Below, piece by piece: positions 34,468 to 43,039 of a stretch of DNA of 64,000 nt. The notes beneath the pieces were generated by a model, which was not told where the DNA came from, made no database searches, and worked only from the letters and a program-made list of their open reading frames with translations. The DNA comes from Aureimonas populi (GTDB lineage: Bacteria; Pseudomonadota; Alphaproteobacteria; Rhizobiales; Rhizobiaceae), in the NCBI RefSeq assembly GCF_017815515.1, contig NZ_CP072611.1, forward strand, positions 1,860,001-1,924,000, written 5' to 3'. Position 1 is the stretch's first letter; the number at the start of each line of letters is the position of its first letter. The translations under genes were made by a program, and so were the position numbers.

Positions 34468-35742
34468 ATGGCCGCTCCCATCTCGCACCTGACGTCACGC
34501 AAGACGCCGCCGGCCGCGCCCTCGCGCCGCCGTGCGGACGCCCTCGCGCAGGCGGATCTCGGCGCGGTCGGCGGCGTGCAGGGCGGGCGCCGGACCTTCT
34601 GCGTCTACGGGCCGCAGGCCGCCTTCGAGCTGGCGGACGAACTGGACTTCCTCGTCGCGCGCGCCGTGGAGCCGAACGTCTTCTTCGCGCCCCAGTTCAT
34701 GCTGCCCGCCATGCCCCGGCTCGACGACCGGCCCGTCCGCCTTCTCGTGGCGCGCGACGAGGACGAGACACGCAGCCGCCTGCGCCTCGTCATGCCCTTC
34801 ACCGTGGAGCGCGCGGGCCTGTGGGGCGGCCCGCCGGTCGTGCGCGCCTGGGCCCATCCCTTCGGGCCCCTGGGAACCGTGCTTTTCGATGGCGACGATC
34901 CGGCCGGCACCGCCTCCAGCCTGTTCCGCGGCCTCACCGATCCGGGCCTCGGACTGCCGCCCATCCTGGTCCTGCCGGACATGCGTCTCGACGGCGCCAC
35001 CGCCAGAACCCTCGTGACGGAGGCCAAGCGGATGGGCCTGCCGCACGGGCGCCTCCAGCTTCGCAGCCGCGCGGCGCTATCGGCCACGGGCAACCCGGAG
35101 GATTTTCTGAAGGGGGCCCTGTCGGGCCGGCGCCGGCGCGAAATGGCCCGCCAGCGCCGCCTGACGGAACGCCGGGGCACGATCGCCTTCGATATCGCGC
35201 GCTCGGGCGCCGAGGTGGCGCCGGCCCTGGAGGAGTTCCTTTCGCTGGAGGCCAGCGGCTGGAAAGGGAGGGAGCGGAGTGCGCTGCTGTCCGACCGCTA
35301 CCGCGCCGCCTTTGCCCGCGAATCCATCAACGGGCTGGCCGCACGCGGCGCGGTTCGAATCTTCACGCTGCGCGTGGACGCCCGTCCCGTCGCCAGCGTC
35401 GTGGCGCTGGTGATGGACGGGGAGGCGGTGCTGTGGAAGATGGCCTATGACGAAGCCTTCTCCAGCGTGTCGCCGGGCTTCCACCTCATCGCGCGGGCCA
35501 GCCAGGCGCTGATCGCCGACCCGGCCGTGCTGTTCGTGGATTCCTGCGCGGTGCCGGACCACTCCCTGATGAACCGCCTGTGGCGCGAGCGGGTCGAGCT
35601 GGGCACGCTCGTCATCGGCCTCAAGCCGGAATCGGGGCCGGTGGATCGTGCGCTCACGGCCCTGCGACGCGCCGCGATGCTGCGCCAGCGCATCGGCCTC
35701 CTCCGCCGCGCCGCCCGCCGGCTGCTGCGCCGCGACGCCTGA
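34468..35742 (+). CDS. GNAT/BioF2-like acyltransferase domain protein
   Basis: A 424-residue protein without a signal peptide. The C-terminal half from about residue 220 (RRRREMARQRRLTERRGTIA, then FLSLEASGWKGRERSALLSD) matches the BioF2-like or CelD-like acetyltransferase domain. The segment ARPVASVVALVMDGEAVLWKMA (with the preceding V-D) resembles the acyl-CoA fold core. The N-terminal half is a second, weaker copy of the same fold. Related proteins modify exopolysaccharide or cell-envelope components. The natural acceptor is not known. The ATG at 34468 has no obvious ribosome site. Confidence 0.75.
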   Translation: MAAPISHLTSRKTPPAAPSRRRADALAQADLGAVGGVQGGRRTFCVYGPQAAFELADELDFLVARAVEPNVFFAPQFMLPAMPRLDDRPVRLLVARDEDETRSRLRLVMPFTVERAGLWGGPPVVRAWAHPFGPLGTVLFDGDDPAGTASSLFRGLTDPGLGLPPILVLPDMRLDGATARTLVTEAKRMGLPHGRLQLRSRAALSATGNPEDFLKGALSGRRRREMARQRRLTERRGTIAFDIARSGAEVAPALEEFLSLEASGWKGRERSALLSDRYRAAFARESINGLAARGAVRIFTLRVDARPVASVVALVMDGEAVLWKMAYDEAFSSVSPGFHLIARASQALIADPAVLFVDSCAVPDHSLMNRLWRERVELGTLVIGLKPESGPVDRALTALRRAAMLRQRIGLLRRAARRLLRRDA

Positions 35743-35796
35743 GGGCGGCGGTTCCCGGCCCGGCCGGCCGGAAACCTTGCGCCGAGACGGGGCGCT

Positions 35797-36315
35797 TTAC
35801 TGCCCCGCGGCCTCCACCACCGCGCAGGCCAGCCGGCTGCCGGCGTCGCCGGAAGGCTGGCTGAGATAGTCGTCCGCGCCGCCATGGATCATCAGCGCGC
35901 GGTCCGCAATGTCGGTTTCCCCCTCGCCGAGCGTGACGAGAGGATTGAACACCTGCGCGCGCAAGGTGCCGTCGCCGGCGACATACTGGTTCGGCATGTC
36001 CCCGGCATGGGGGCCGTTTTCGGCCAGGTAGCCGTGCTCGGCATCCGTGGGGTTGAAGTGCGCGCCCGCCGATTCATGATGCGTGGCCGCGTCGCAGGTG
36101 CCCGTCTCGTGGAAGTGGAAGCCGACCCATTCGCCGGCGGGCAGGCCGCTCGCCTCGTAGGAGATGAGAACACCGCCGGGCGTGGCGGTGAATTCGGCCG
36201 TGCCGATCTCGTTTCCCTCGCCGTCGATGAAGGTGCCGGTCGCCGTTGCCGGCTCCTGCGCCAGGGCGCTGCCCGTCATCAAAGCCAGGCCGGCGGCCGC
36301 TGCCAGAATTCGCAT
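35797..36315 (-). CDS. sodC: Periplasmic Cu/Zn superoxide dismutase
   Basis: Dismutates superoxide in the periplasm. The 172-residue product has a signal peptide (MRILAAAAGLALMTGSALA) and the copper/zinc ligands in VGFHFHETGTCDAATHHESAGAH, here FHFHETGTC and HHESAGAHFNP. It also has HGYLAENGPHAGDMPN and RALMIHGGADDYLSQPSGDA; the active-site Arg is in GSRLACAVVE. Two Cys for the structural disulfide are present. The start at 36315 gives a normal signal peptide. A GGAAC-N19-TT stress promoter lies upstream. Confidence 0.95.
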   Translation of the reverse strand: MRILAAAAGLALMTGSALAQEPATATGTFIDGEGNEIGTAEFTATPGGVLISYEASGLPAGEWVGFHFHETGTCDAATHHESAGAHFNPTDAEHGYLAENGPHAGDMPNQYVAGDGTLRAQVFNPLVTLGEGETDIADRALMIHGGADDYLSQPSGDAGSRLACAVVEAAGQ

Positions 36316-36353
36316 GGGTCTTCTCCTCGGTGGGAATCGTTTCTCGCAAGGCC

Positions 36354-36379
36354 AACCGCGAAGACTCGCCTCGGGTTCC
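36354..36379 (-). promoter_or_regulatory. EcfG/RpoE2-type promoter before sodC
   Basis: On the minus strand GGAAC (36379-36375) is followed after 19 nt by TT within CGGTTGG. The sodC start is 39 bp away. This is the best of the four matches of this kind in the window. Confidence 0.65.
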
Positions 36380-36431
36380 CCCGACGGCGACGCGCGGGAG
36401 CGTGGCGCGCCTGGGCGAAGGCAAGCCCCGT

Positions 36432-37088
36432 TCAGGCGAGGCCGGGCGCGACCGCGAAGCGGGCCTGCGTACGCGCCTCTATGTCCTCCACCGCCACCCC
36501 CTCGGCGCGTTCGATGAGGGTCAGCCCGTTCTCGTCGATCGAGAAGACGCCGAGATCGGTGATGATCAGGTCCACCACGCCCTTGCCGGTCAGGGGCAGG
36601 GTGCATTCCTCAAGGATCTTGGGCGCCTCGCTGCCGTCCTTCGTCCGCGCGACATGCTCCATCACCACCACCACCTTCCTTACCCCGGCAACGAGGTCCA
36701 TCGCCCCGCCCATCCCCTTCACCATCTTGCCGGGGATCATCCAGTTGGCGAGGTCGCCCGAGCCCGACACCTGCATGGCGCCGAGGATCGACAGGTCGAT
36801 GTGCCCGCCCCGGATCATCCCGAAGCTGTCGGCCGAGGAAAAGTAGCTCGTGGAGGCCAGTTCGGTGATCGTCTGCTTGCCGGCGTTGATGAGGTCGGGG
36901 TCCTCCTCTCCCTCCTGAGGGAAGGGGCCCATGCCGAGCATGCCGTTCTCGCTCTGGAGCTGCACCTGCATCCCTTCGGGAATGTGGTTCGACACCAGCG
37001 TGGGGATGCCGATGCCCAGATTGACGTAGAAGCCGTCCCGCAGCTCCCGGGCGGCGCGGGCGGCCATCTCCTCTCGCGTCCAGGCCAT
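36432..37088 (-). CDS. scoB: 3-oxoacid CoA-transferase subunit B
   Basis: Beta subunit of succinyl-CoA:3-ketoacid CoA transferase, which activates acetoacetate using succinyl-CoA. The 218-residue protein has [20 protein letters not shown], the catalytic Glu in [13 protein letters not shown], and [18 protein letters not shown], all standard. The start codon shares one base with the scoA stop (TGATG), so the two subunits are coupled. No other ketone-body gene is adjacent. Confidence 0.95.
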   Translation of the reverse strand: MAWTREEMAARAARELRDGFYVNLGIGIPTLVSNHIPEGMQVQLQSENGMLGMGPFPQEGEEDPDLINAGKQTITELASTSYFSSADSFGMIRGGHIDLSILGAMQVSGSGDLANWMIPGKMVKGMGGAMDLVAGVRKVVVVMEHVARTKDGSEAPKILEECTLPLTGKGVVDLIITDLGVFSIDENGLTLIERAEGVAVEDIEARTQARFAVAPGLA

Positions 37089-37813
37089 CAGGCCTCCTCT
37101 CCCGCCACGGCGCCGGATCGACGGCGCACGGTGCGCTGCTCGATGCGCTTGGGCGCGTCCGGCACGTGGATCATCCGTTTGATGAAGATGCCGGGCGTGT
37201 GGATATGGTCGGGATCGATCTCGCCCGTGGAGACGAGGGTCTCGACCTCGGCCACCGTCACGCTTGCCGCGCTCGCCATCACCGGATTGAAGTTGCGCGC
37301 CGTCTTCCGGTAGACGAGATTGCCCTCGTGGTCGCCCTTCCAGGCATGAACGATCGCAAGGTCGGCGAAGAGGGCGTGTTCCATCAGATAGGTCCGGCCG
37401 CCGAACTCGCGCGTTTCCTTGCCCTCGGCAACCGGGGTTCCGACCCCCGTCCGCGTGAAGAAGGCGGGAATGCCGGCGCCGCCGGCGCGGATGCGCTCGG
37501 CGAGCGTGCCCTGCGGGGTGAACTCCACCTCCAGCTCGCCGGCCAGGAACTGATGCGCGAAAAGCCTGTTCTCGCCCACATAGGAAGAAACCATCTTGCG
37601 GATCTGGCGCGTCTCCAGAAGCACGCCGAGCCCCGCGCCGTCGATCCCGGCATTGTTGGAGATCACCGTCAGGCCCTTAACGCCCGAGGCGCGGATCGCC
37701 TCGATCAGCATTTCGGGAATGCCGCAGAGCCCGAAGCCGCCCGCCATGATCGTCATCTCGTCACGCAGGAGCCCCGCCAGCGCCTCCCGCGCATCCCGGT
37801 AAAGCTTCCGCAT
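37088..37813 (-). CDS. scoA: 3-oxoacid CoA-transferase subunit A
   Basis: Alpha subunit of the CoA transferase (241 residues). The N terminus has [20 protein letters not shown], then [20 protein letters not shown] and [20 protein letters not shown], the conserved CoA-binding blocks. The ATG at 37813 is the usual family start; the reading frame is open further up into the tRNA-Leu region, but that part is not coding. It is the last chromosomal gene before the integrated element. Confidence 0.95.
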   Translation of the reverse strand: MRKLYRDAREALAGLLRDEMTIMAGGFGLCGIPEMLIEAIRASGVKGLTVISNNAGIDGAGLGVLLETRQIRKMVSSYVGENRLFAHQFLAGELEVEFTPQGTLAERIRAGGAGIPAFFTRTGVGTPVAEGKETREFGGRTYLMEHALFADLAIVHAWKGDHEGNLVYRKTARNFNPVMASAASVTVAEVETLVSTGEIDPDHIHTPGIFIKRMIHVPDAPKRIEQRTVRRRSGAVAGEEA

Positions 37814-37907
37814 CGGCGACCTCCGTGGCGTGGGCCAGAAGGCGTAGCATGGCGGCGAAGCGGTTGCGAAGCCATCGCGCGCGTCGCATTCCATGGAAGG
37901 AGAAGGG

Positions 37908-37960
37908 TGGTGCGGGTGGTCGGAATCGAACCGACACTCCTTTCGGAACCGGATTTTGAG
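37908..37960 (-). pseudogene. 3' half of the disrupted host tRNA-Leu(CAA), left element junction
   Basis: This is the 3' part of a tRNA-Leu on the minus strand, from the anticodon loop (CTCAAAA) through the T arm to an encoded CCA at 37908-37910. The matching 5' half lies at 56105-56143. Joined through the shared 7-bp core TTTTGAG, the two give a perfect 85-nt tRNA-Leu(CAA). To the right the sequence changes to element DNA. The first 52 nt are identical to the intact tRNA-Leu copy at 55863-55914. Confidence 0.88.
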
Positions 37961-38138
37961 AGACCGGATATCCCCTATCCTTTGTGCCGCCGGGGGTATC
38001 CGTTTTCCCGATAACCGACTGTCAGCACTAGCTTTTCTCGGTTCTCGAAACACACATACCTAACCGGCTGTACGCTACGGTTGGCTTTCTAGGTGCACCT
38101 ATTCTGCACCTGAAATCCGACCTCAACGGAGGTTAGGA
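37961..38138. other. Left end of the element, before the integrase
   Basis: Non-coding. It starts with GAGACC after the core, then has an imperfect hairpin (GGATATCCCC and GGGGGTATCC) and the arm-type repeat at 38094-38111. The integrase ribosome site GGAGG lies at the right end. I see no gene. Confidence 0.6.
38094..38111. repeat. Left copy of an 18-nt terminal repeat (probable integrase arm site)
   Basis: TGCACCTATTCTGCACCT is itself two TGCACCT units 4 nt apart. It matches the sequence at 55979-55996 at 17 of 18 positions. It lies about 135 bp inside the left core and just upstream of the integrase start, so it may also bind a regulator of that gene. Confidence 0.65.
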
Positions 38139-39554
38139 ATGCCCAAAATCAAACTCACAAAGACCGCTGTAGACGCCGCAACCCCGCAGGAGCGCGATTA
38201 CGAACTCCGGGATACGACGATACCCGGCTTCCTTGTCAAGGTCACGCCGACCGGCCGCAAGATTTTCATGGTGGCCTACGTCGCCCACAATGGGCAGCGG
38301 CGCAAGCCGGCGATCGGCCGTTACGGAGAGATCACGGTCGAGCAGGCGCGTAATATCGCGCAGGACTGGCTTGCAGAGGTGCGCCGGGGTGTCGATCCGA
38401 GTGCCGAGCGCGCGGCTGCTCGACAGGCTCTCACCGTGAAGGAATTGTTTGACCGGTTCATCACCGACTATTCGGAGAGCCGCAACAAGCCAGCGACGGT
38501 CGAGTCGAACCGCGGATACGGCAAGCGCTACATCATCCCGATCTTGGGCCAGTTCAAGGTTCCGGATGTCACACGTGCCGACATCGCCCACATGATGAAG
38601 AAGATGGCGAAGAGCCCCACCAACGCCAATCGCGTCCTGGCGGCTGTGCGGAAGATGTTCAACATGGCCGAGGTCTGGACCCTACGTCCCGATGGCTCCA
38701 ATCCGTGCCGGCACGTCCCGAAATACCCCGAGCGCGGCAAGACCCGCCTCATCACCGACGCCGAGATGCGCAAACTGTTCGAGTATCTGGACCGCGCCGA
38801 GGCCGAGGGCTTGGAGCACCCTTTCATACTTCTCGCCATCCGGCTCCAGTTCGAATTCGCGGCGCGTATGTCCGAGATCCTGAATCTCAAATGGGAATGG
38901 ATCGATTTCGACAATCACCGCGTCGTCTGGCCCGACAGCAAAACCGGCGGCATGTCCAAGCCAATGAGCGCCGAGGCGATCCGGCTCTTTGAAACCGCGC
39001 CCCGGTTGGAAGAGTCGGCGTTTGTCTGCCCGTCGGTCTTCGACCCCAACCTGTCGATGTCGAAGCACACCTATTATCAGGGCTGGCGTCGCATCCTGCA
39101 GCGCGCCGGGCTGCCGCATATCGGCACCCACGGCATTCGCCATCGCTCGGCCACCGACATCGCCAATTCCGGCGTGCCGGTGAAGGTCGGGATGGCGCTA
39201 ACGGCGCACAAGACCGTCACCATGTTCATGAAGTACGTCCACACCGAGGATGACCCGGTAAGGGCGGCGGCCGAGGCGGTAGCTCAGCGGCGTCTGTCTG
39301 TGGTGGGTGGAAGGTCTGCTCCTGCTCCAGCGCCGATTGTTGTGCCGCCCGAACCGCCGACCATCGCACCGGCAACCCAGATTGAACCGGCGCCGACCGG
39401 GCCGGACGGCAAGCCGCTTGGCTTCGACGACGGGGCCTATTCCTCGCGCACGCGCGTCGGAAACTATCGGCCTTACCGTCACCGCAGCGGAGAGAACCGC
39501 GGCGTTCCTCCTGGCACGAAGCGTGCCGAATCGAAGGAGGCGACCCATGGCTGA
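38139..39554 (+). CDS. Tyrosine-type site-specific integrase
   Basis: A 471-residue phage-like integrase. The N-terminal arm domain (about residues 1-90) has YELRDTTIPGFLVKVTPTGR and RKPAIGRYGEITVEQARNIA. The core-binding domain spans about 95-195. The catalytic domain has Arg243 in FAARMSEILNLKWEWID, His331 and Arg334 in HGIRHRSATDIA, His357 in TAHKT, and the nucleophile Tyr366 in FMKYVH. After the catalytic domain comes a Pro/Ala-rich tail of about 90 residues, longer than usual. It lies next to the left att site and most likely made the insertion in tRNA-Leu. The last 8 bp overlap the next gene. Confidence 0.95.
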   Translation: MPKIKLTKTAVDAATPQERDYELRDTTIPGFLVKVTPTGRKIFMVAYVAHNGQRRKPAIGRYGEITVEQARNIAQDWLAEVRRGVDPSAERAAARQALTVKELFDRFITDYSESRNKPATVESNRGYGKRYIIPILGQFKVPDVTRADIAHMMKKMAKSPTNANRVLAAVRKMFNMAEVWTLRPDGSNPCRHVPKYPERGKTRLITDAEMRKLFEYLDRAEAEGLEHPFILLAIRLQFEFAARMSEILNLKWEWIDFDNHRVVWPDSKTGGMSKPMSAEAIRLFETAPRLEESAFVCPSVFDPNLSMSKHTYYQGWRRILQRAGLPHIGTHGIRHRSATDIANSGVPVKVGMALTAHKTVTMFMKYVHTEDDPVRAAAEAVAQRRLSVVGGRSAPAPAPIVVPPEPPTIAPATQIEPAPTGPDGKPLGFDDGAYSSRTRVGNYRPYRHRSGENRGVPPGTKRAESKEATHG

Positions 39555-39849
39555 GAAGGCGCAATCTCAACGCCGGTGGCCGACGCCAGATATCCTGAAG
39601 CGCGCGAAGTTCGTCAACGACGCCGGGCCGATCCGGTTCGTCGATACGGAGGCGGCTGCCCGCTACTTAGCGCTCGAGGCTCACACCCTCGAATGCTATC
39701 GCTCGCTGGGCGGCGGCCCCGCCTACCACAAGTTCGGGAAATGGGTGCGCTATGCAGTTGATGATCTCGACGCATGGGCCGAGAGCTGCCGGCGCGCGAC
39801 GACTTCTTCGCCCACGGCCCCGCGCGTCCTCCCCATTGACCGAATATAG
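39547..39849 (+). CDS. AlpA/HTH_17-type DNA-binding protein, likely excisionase
   Basis: A 100-residue protein with a MerR-like helix-turn-helix: RFVDTEAAARYLALEAHTLE followed by CYRSLGGGPAYHKFGKWVRY and then VDDLDAWAESCRR. This is the AlpA/excisionase pattern. It overlaps the 3' end of the integrase gene by 8 bp, a position typical of recombination directionality factors. The excisionase role is inferred from that position and fold. Confidence 0.75.
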   Translation: MAEKAQSQRRWPTPDILKRAKFVNDAGPIRFVDTEAAARYLALEAHTLECYRSLGGGPAYHKFGKWVRYAVDDLDAWAESCRRATTSSPTAPRVLPIDRI

Positions 39850-39861
39850 GTTCCAACCTAT

Positions 39862-40230
39862 ATGGAATGGGAGGTCGAATTCCACCCAGCCTTTGAGGCG
39901 GAGGTCCTGACTCTTGAGCGTGATGTCCGCATCGCGTTGATCGCCGCCGCCAGGCTGTTGGCCCACTACGGTCCGCAGCTTGGCCGGCCTCACGCCGACA
40001 CGCTCAAGGGATCGAAACACGCCAATATGAAGGAGCTGCGGTTCGAGGGTGGCGATGGCGAATGGCGTGCGGCCTTCGCCTTCGATCGCAAGCGAAAGGC
40101 CATCGTCCTGGTAGCAGGCGACAAATCTGGCGTCAGTCAGAAGCGCTTCTACAGGACGTTGATCGCAAAGGCGGATCTACGGTTTTCCGAGCATCTGGAA
40201 AGCCTGAAATCCGCAAAGAAGGGCAAATGA
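39862..40230 (+). CDS. HigB/RelE-like toxin
   Basis: A 122-residue protein of the phage-derived Gp49-like/HigB group, probably an mRNA interferase acting on ribosomes. It has FHPAFEAEVLTLERDVRIAL, GRPHADTLKGSKHANMKELR and EWRAAFAFDRKRKAIVLVAG, the conserved blocks. It is followed by an XRE antitoxin gene starting 1 bp after its stop, in the toxin-first order usual for HigBA. The pair sits near the integrase, where addiction modules commonly help maintain an element. Confidence 0.88.
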   Translation: MEWEVEFHPAFEAEVLTLERDVRIALIAAARLLAHYGPQLGRPHADTLKGSKHANMKELRFEGGDGEWRAAFAFDRKRKAIVLVAGDKSGVSQKRFYRTLIAKADLRFSEHLESLKSAKKGK

Positions 40231-40231
40231 G

Positions 40232-40615
40232 ATGGGCCGTAGCCTGCAGGACATCATCGCCGCGCTTCCGCCCGAAGAGCAGGAAGCCATCGACGCCCGC
40301 TATCAAGACTTGAAGCAGGAGGTGGAAGGCCTGCGCGAGCTGCGGCAGATCGCCGGCAAGGCTCAGGCTGAGATCGCTTCCGCCCTCAACATCAAGCAGC
40401 CCTCGGTTTCTCAGATCGAGCGGCAAACCGATATGTATCTCTCCACGCTTCGCAGCTATGTCGAGGCCGTGGGGGGAGAACTCGAACTGACGGTCAAGCT
40501 GCCGAAACGGCCCGCCTTGCGGATTCACCAGCTCGGCGACGTCGGTGCTCCTACGCAGGCGGCGGCCCGCAGCCCTCGCACGCGCGCGCAGATCGGCGGT
40601 CGCCGTGGGCGCTAA
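40232..40615 (+). CDS. HigA-like antitoxin, XRE helix-turn-helix
   Basis: A 127-residue antitoxin. The HTH is in IAGKAQAEIASALNIKQPSV followed by SQIERQTDMYLSTLRSYVEA. The N-terminal part is acidic and helical (EEQEAIDARYQDLKQEVEGL); the C-terminal tail is basic (RSPRTRAQIGGRRGR, here with an AA prefix). It follows the toxin gene by 1 bp and would both neutralise the toxin and repress their operon. The downstream gap (40616-40914) shows no gene. Confidence 0.88.
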   Translation: MGRSLQDIIAALPPEEQEAIDARYQDLKQEVEGLRELRQIAGKAQAEIASALNIKQPSVSQIERQTDMYLSTLRSYVEAVGGELELTVKLPKRPALRIHQLGDVGAPTQAAARSPRTRAQIGGRRGR

Positions 40616-40914
40616 TCAGTTCACGATGATGTCCGCTTGCCGTCCATTAACCCCAGTGCCTCGGCACCAGAGTGAGGCCGTTGTGACGGGCTGTCGATAG
40701 CCCCATTCGTGCAAAGCCAAGTCGCGGCGATCAGTTCGATGGAAGTCTGAATGCCGGAGTACCGTCACGCCGTTGTACGTCGTCCAGGGTGGTTTGCCCA
40801 AATCGGCGATTGCAGGACGAAAAAGTTTCGCCCCGTCCGCACGGCCGCCTCCATGCTTGGCCTTAGTAGAATGTCACCAGCGCGGCCAGGCGCCGCCAAG
40901 CAATGGAGGATGAC

Positions 40915-42843
40915 ATGACTACTACCACCGAAACCGCCGACCGCCTGCTCACCGAAGTCGAGCGTCAGCAGAAGTACCTCGCCAAGCTGCCCAAGGACTA
41001 CAAGTTCCCGCTCTTCAATGCCGCCCAAGCGCTGGAGTCGCAGCGCCGCAGCGGCTACCGCAGCACGGCCTCCGCCGCGCGCGAAATCGTCGACAATGCG
41101 ATCGAGGCCGGCGCCACCCGGGTGAACATCGCGTTCGAGCGCCCCAAGGTGCTTAAGGCCTATCAGCGCCAGGACTCGATCACGTCGGTCGCATTCATCG
41201 ACGACGGCTCGGGGATGTTGCCGGAAATGGCGCGCTACGCCCTGTCCTGGGGATCGGGCACGCACTTCGACGACCCGGCGTTCATTGGCAAGTTCGGCTT
41301 CGGTCTGCCCAACGCGTCGATCAACCAGACCCGCCTCGTCGAGGTCTACACCAAGATCGAAGGCGCGGCGAAGATCACCAAGGCGACGCTCGACGCCCGT
41401 CAGGTGAGCGAGTTCGGTCAGCAGGAAATCCCCGAGCCCGAAGAAGCGGACCTGCCCGAGTTCGTGCGGACCTATCTCGACAAGAACGGGCTTGCCTTCG
41501 ATCACGGAACGGTCGTCGTGTGGGTCAACCCCGACCGGCTGAGCTTCCGCACGGCGGCGCTGCTGCGCGAGCACCTGGTCGATGACTTCGGCGTCACCTA
41601 TCGGTACATCCTGCCTCGCGTCGACATCACCGTCGACGCCACGAAAGTGCAGCCGGTCGATCCGCTCTTCCTGACGCCTGGCGCCCGCTACTACGTCCCG
41701 ACCGAGGAAGGCGGGGCTGAGATGACCAAGGACTGGAACCTTGCGGTCAAGTACTTCCAGGACCGTGAGACGGGCACGCTCCATCTCGCCCGCGTCGACG
41801 ATGCCGGCGAACTGAACAGCGAGGACGTCGATCTCCTCGCCGTCGGGGCGATCAAGGTGCGCGTCAGCCGCTTGCCTTACGGCTTCGCCGAGGGGCGGAA
41901 GGGCGACACCGACGCTCATCGCCGCTTCGAGATCCGCAAGACTCGGCGTGGCATGTCCTTCGTCCGCGCCGGCCGCGAGATCGAGACCGTCGACGTCTTC
42001 CCCAAATCGGTGAAGGACGAAGCGAAGGGCCTGGGCCAGTGGCCGTTGCTGCAGACGTTCGCCTACCACTGGGGCGTCGAAGTGCAGTTCGAACCGTCTC
42101 TCGACGAGGTGTTCGGGATCACCAACGACAAGCAGACGGTGCGCCCGATTGAAGACCTCTGGCGTATCTTCGCGTCCGCGGGCATCGACGACCAGTTGCG
42201 CGCGGAAAACCGCTGGCAGGAGACCGAGCGTAAGCGTCAGGAGCAGGTTCGGCTGGCTGAAAAGGCCGAGACGCCGGAGCAGCCTACTGTCGCCGAACAG
42301 GCCGCGGCGGCTGCAGATTCCATCATCGGGCAGAAAACGCGGGTCGCCGACCACGACAAGATCAAGGCGCGCGAGGATCTCGACACGGAAGCCGAGCGTC
42401 GGTCGAAGGTCAATCAGACCTCTATCGACGAGGCCAAGAAGGCCATTGAGGACGAAGCGAAGAAGCGGCCGTACGTCATCCGCTTCATCGATGAACCGCG
42501 TGGCCCGTTCTATCGCCCCGAATGGGAGTTCGGGTCTCGCGTGGCCGTCATGGTCAACCGCGCACACCCGTTCTACCGCACCTTCTATGCGCCGCTCATC
42601 GGTCTCCCGAATGGCGGTCAGGCCAAGCAGGCGCTCGACATCCTGCTGATCGCGCTCGCCCGGGCTGAACTGGCGGTCGACGATGAGCAGGCGGCGCTGT
42701 GGTATGAGGCGCAGCGCGAGCGGCATTGGAGCCCGTTCCTGAGCGACGCCTTCCGCGTGCTCCAAGGCGTCATGACGCCCATGGACGAAGAAGCGATCGA
42801 CGCCAGTTCCGATGATGGAGACGACGTCGTGGCGGCTGAATAG
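40915..42843 (+). CDS. GHKL (HATPase_c_3, MutL/MORC-like) ATP-binding protein 1
   Basis: A 642-residue GHKL ATPase. The Bergerat fold is complete: N box REIVDNAIEAGAT (Glu57, Asn61), G1 box FIDDGSGM (Asp96), and the lid FIGKFGFGLPNAS near residue 125. A transducer-like domain with VQPVDPLFLTPGARYY and RRGMSFVRAGREIETV follows, then EVQFEPSLDEVFGITNDKQT near residue 400. A charged coiled coil (about 435-540) and a helical C-terminal domain (NRAHPFYRTFY, LLIALARAEL) complete it. It is a full-length paralogue of the protein at 43697-45409. The ATG at 40915 follows GGAGG. A strong hairpin lies directly after the stop. Confidence 0.85.
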   Translation: MTTTTETADRLLTEVERQQKYLAKLPKDYKFPLFNAAQALESQRRSGYRSTASAAREIVDNAIEAGATRVNIAFERPKVLKAYQRQDSITSVAFIDDGSGMLPEMARYALSWGSGTHFDDPAFIGKFGFGLPNASINQTRLVEVYTKIEGAAKITKATLDARQVSEFGQQEIPEPEEADLPEFVRTYLDKNGLAFDHGTVVVWVNPDRLSFRTAALLREHLVDDFGVTYRYILPRVDITVDATKVQPVDPLFLTPGARYYVPTEEGGAEMTKDWNLAVKYFQDRETGTLHLARVDDAGELNSEDVDLLAVGAIKVRVSRLPYGFAEGRKGDTDAHRRFEIRKTRRGMSFVRAGREIETVDVFPKSVKDEAKGLGQWPLLQTFAYHWGVEVQFEPSLDEVFGITNDKQTVRPIEDLWRIFASAGIDDQLRAENRWQETERKRQEQVRLAEKAETPEQPTVAEQAAAAADSIIGQKTRVADHDKIKAREDLDTEAERRSKVNQTSIDEAKKAIEDEAKKRPYVIRFIDEPRGPFYRPEWEFGSRVAVMVNRAHPFYRTFYAPLIGLPNGGQAKQALDILLIALARAELAVDDEQAALWYEAQRERHWSPFLSDAFRVLQGVMTPMDEEAIDASSDDGDDVVAAE

Positions 42844-42849
42844 AAATCC

Positions 42850-42883
42850 CAAGACGGGGCGGCGCCCGCGCCGCCCCGTCTTG
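42850..42883 (+). terminator. Strong hairpin after GHKL gene 1
   Basis: A perfect 15-bp stem (CAAGACGGGGCGGCG with CGCCGCCCCGTCTTG) and a 4-nt loop lie 6 bp after the stop codon. The T-run is absent, so termination would be rho-aided or partial. It divides GHKL gene 1 from the rest of the cassette. Confidence 0.65.
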
Positions 42884-42917
42884 AACATTGCGGCAGCCTG
42901 ACCTAGGCTGAAGCTTC

Positions 42918-42933
42918 GTGTAGTAGCGTACAC
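42918..42933. promoter_or_regulatory. Small palindrome upstream of the sigma-like gene
   Basis: GTGTA and TACAC are inverted with a 6-nt spacer. They lie in the 156 bp between the hairpin and the GTG start of the sigma-like gene. This could be an operator; nothing more can be shown. Confidence 0.3.
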
Positions 42934-43039
42934 AGCTCGAGACCAGTGTAGGTGCGGCCAAGAGCCGCCATGTCCGCCGGGATGCTGCATCGGCCTTCAA
43001 GCTGAATTGAAAGGCCCTTGCAGCTGAAAGGAGGACTCC

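Noticed and set aside
37084..38053. scoA extended upstream to 38053
   Set aside because: The open frame runs through the tRNA-Leu 3' half and element DNA. The family N terminus begins at the ATG at 37813.
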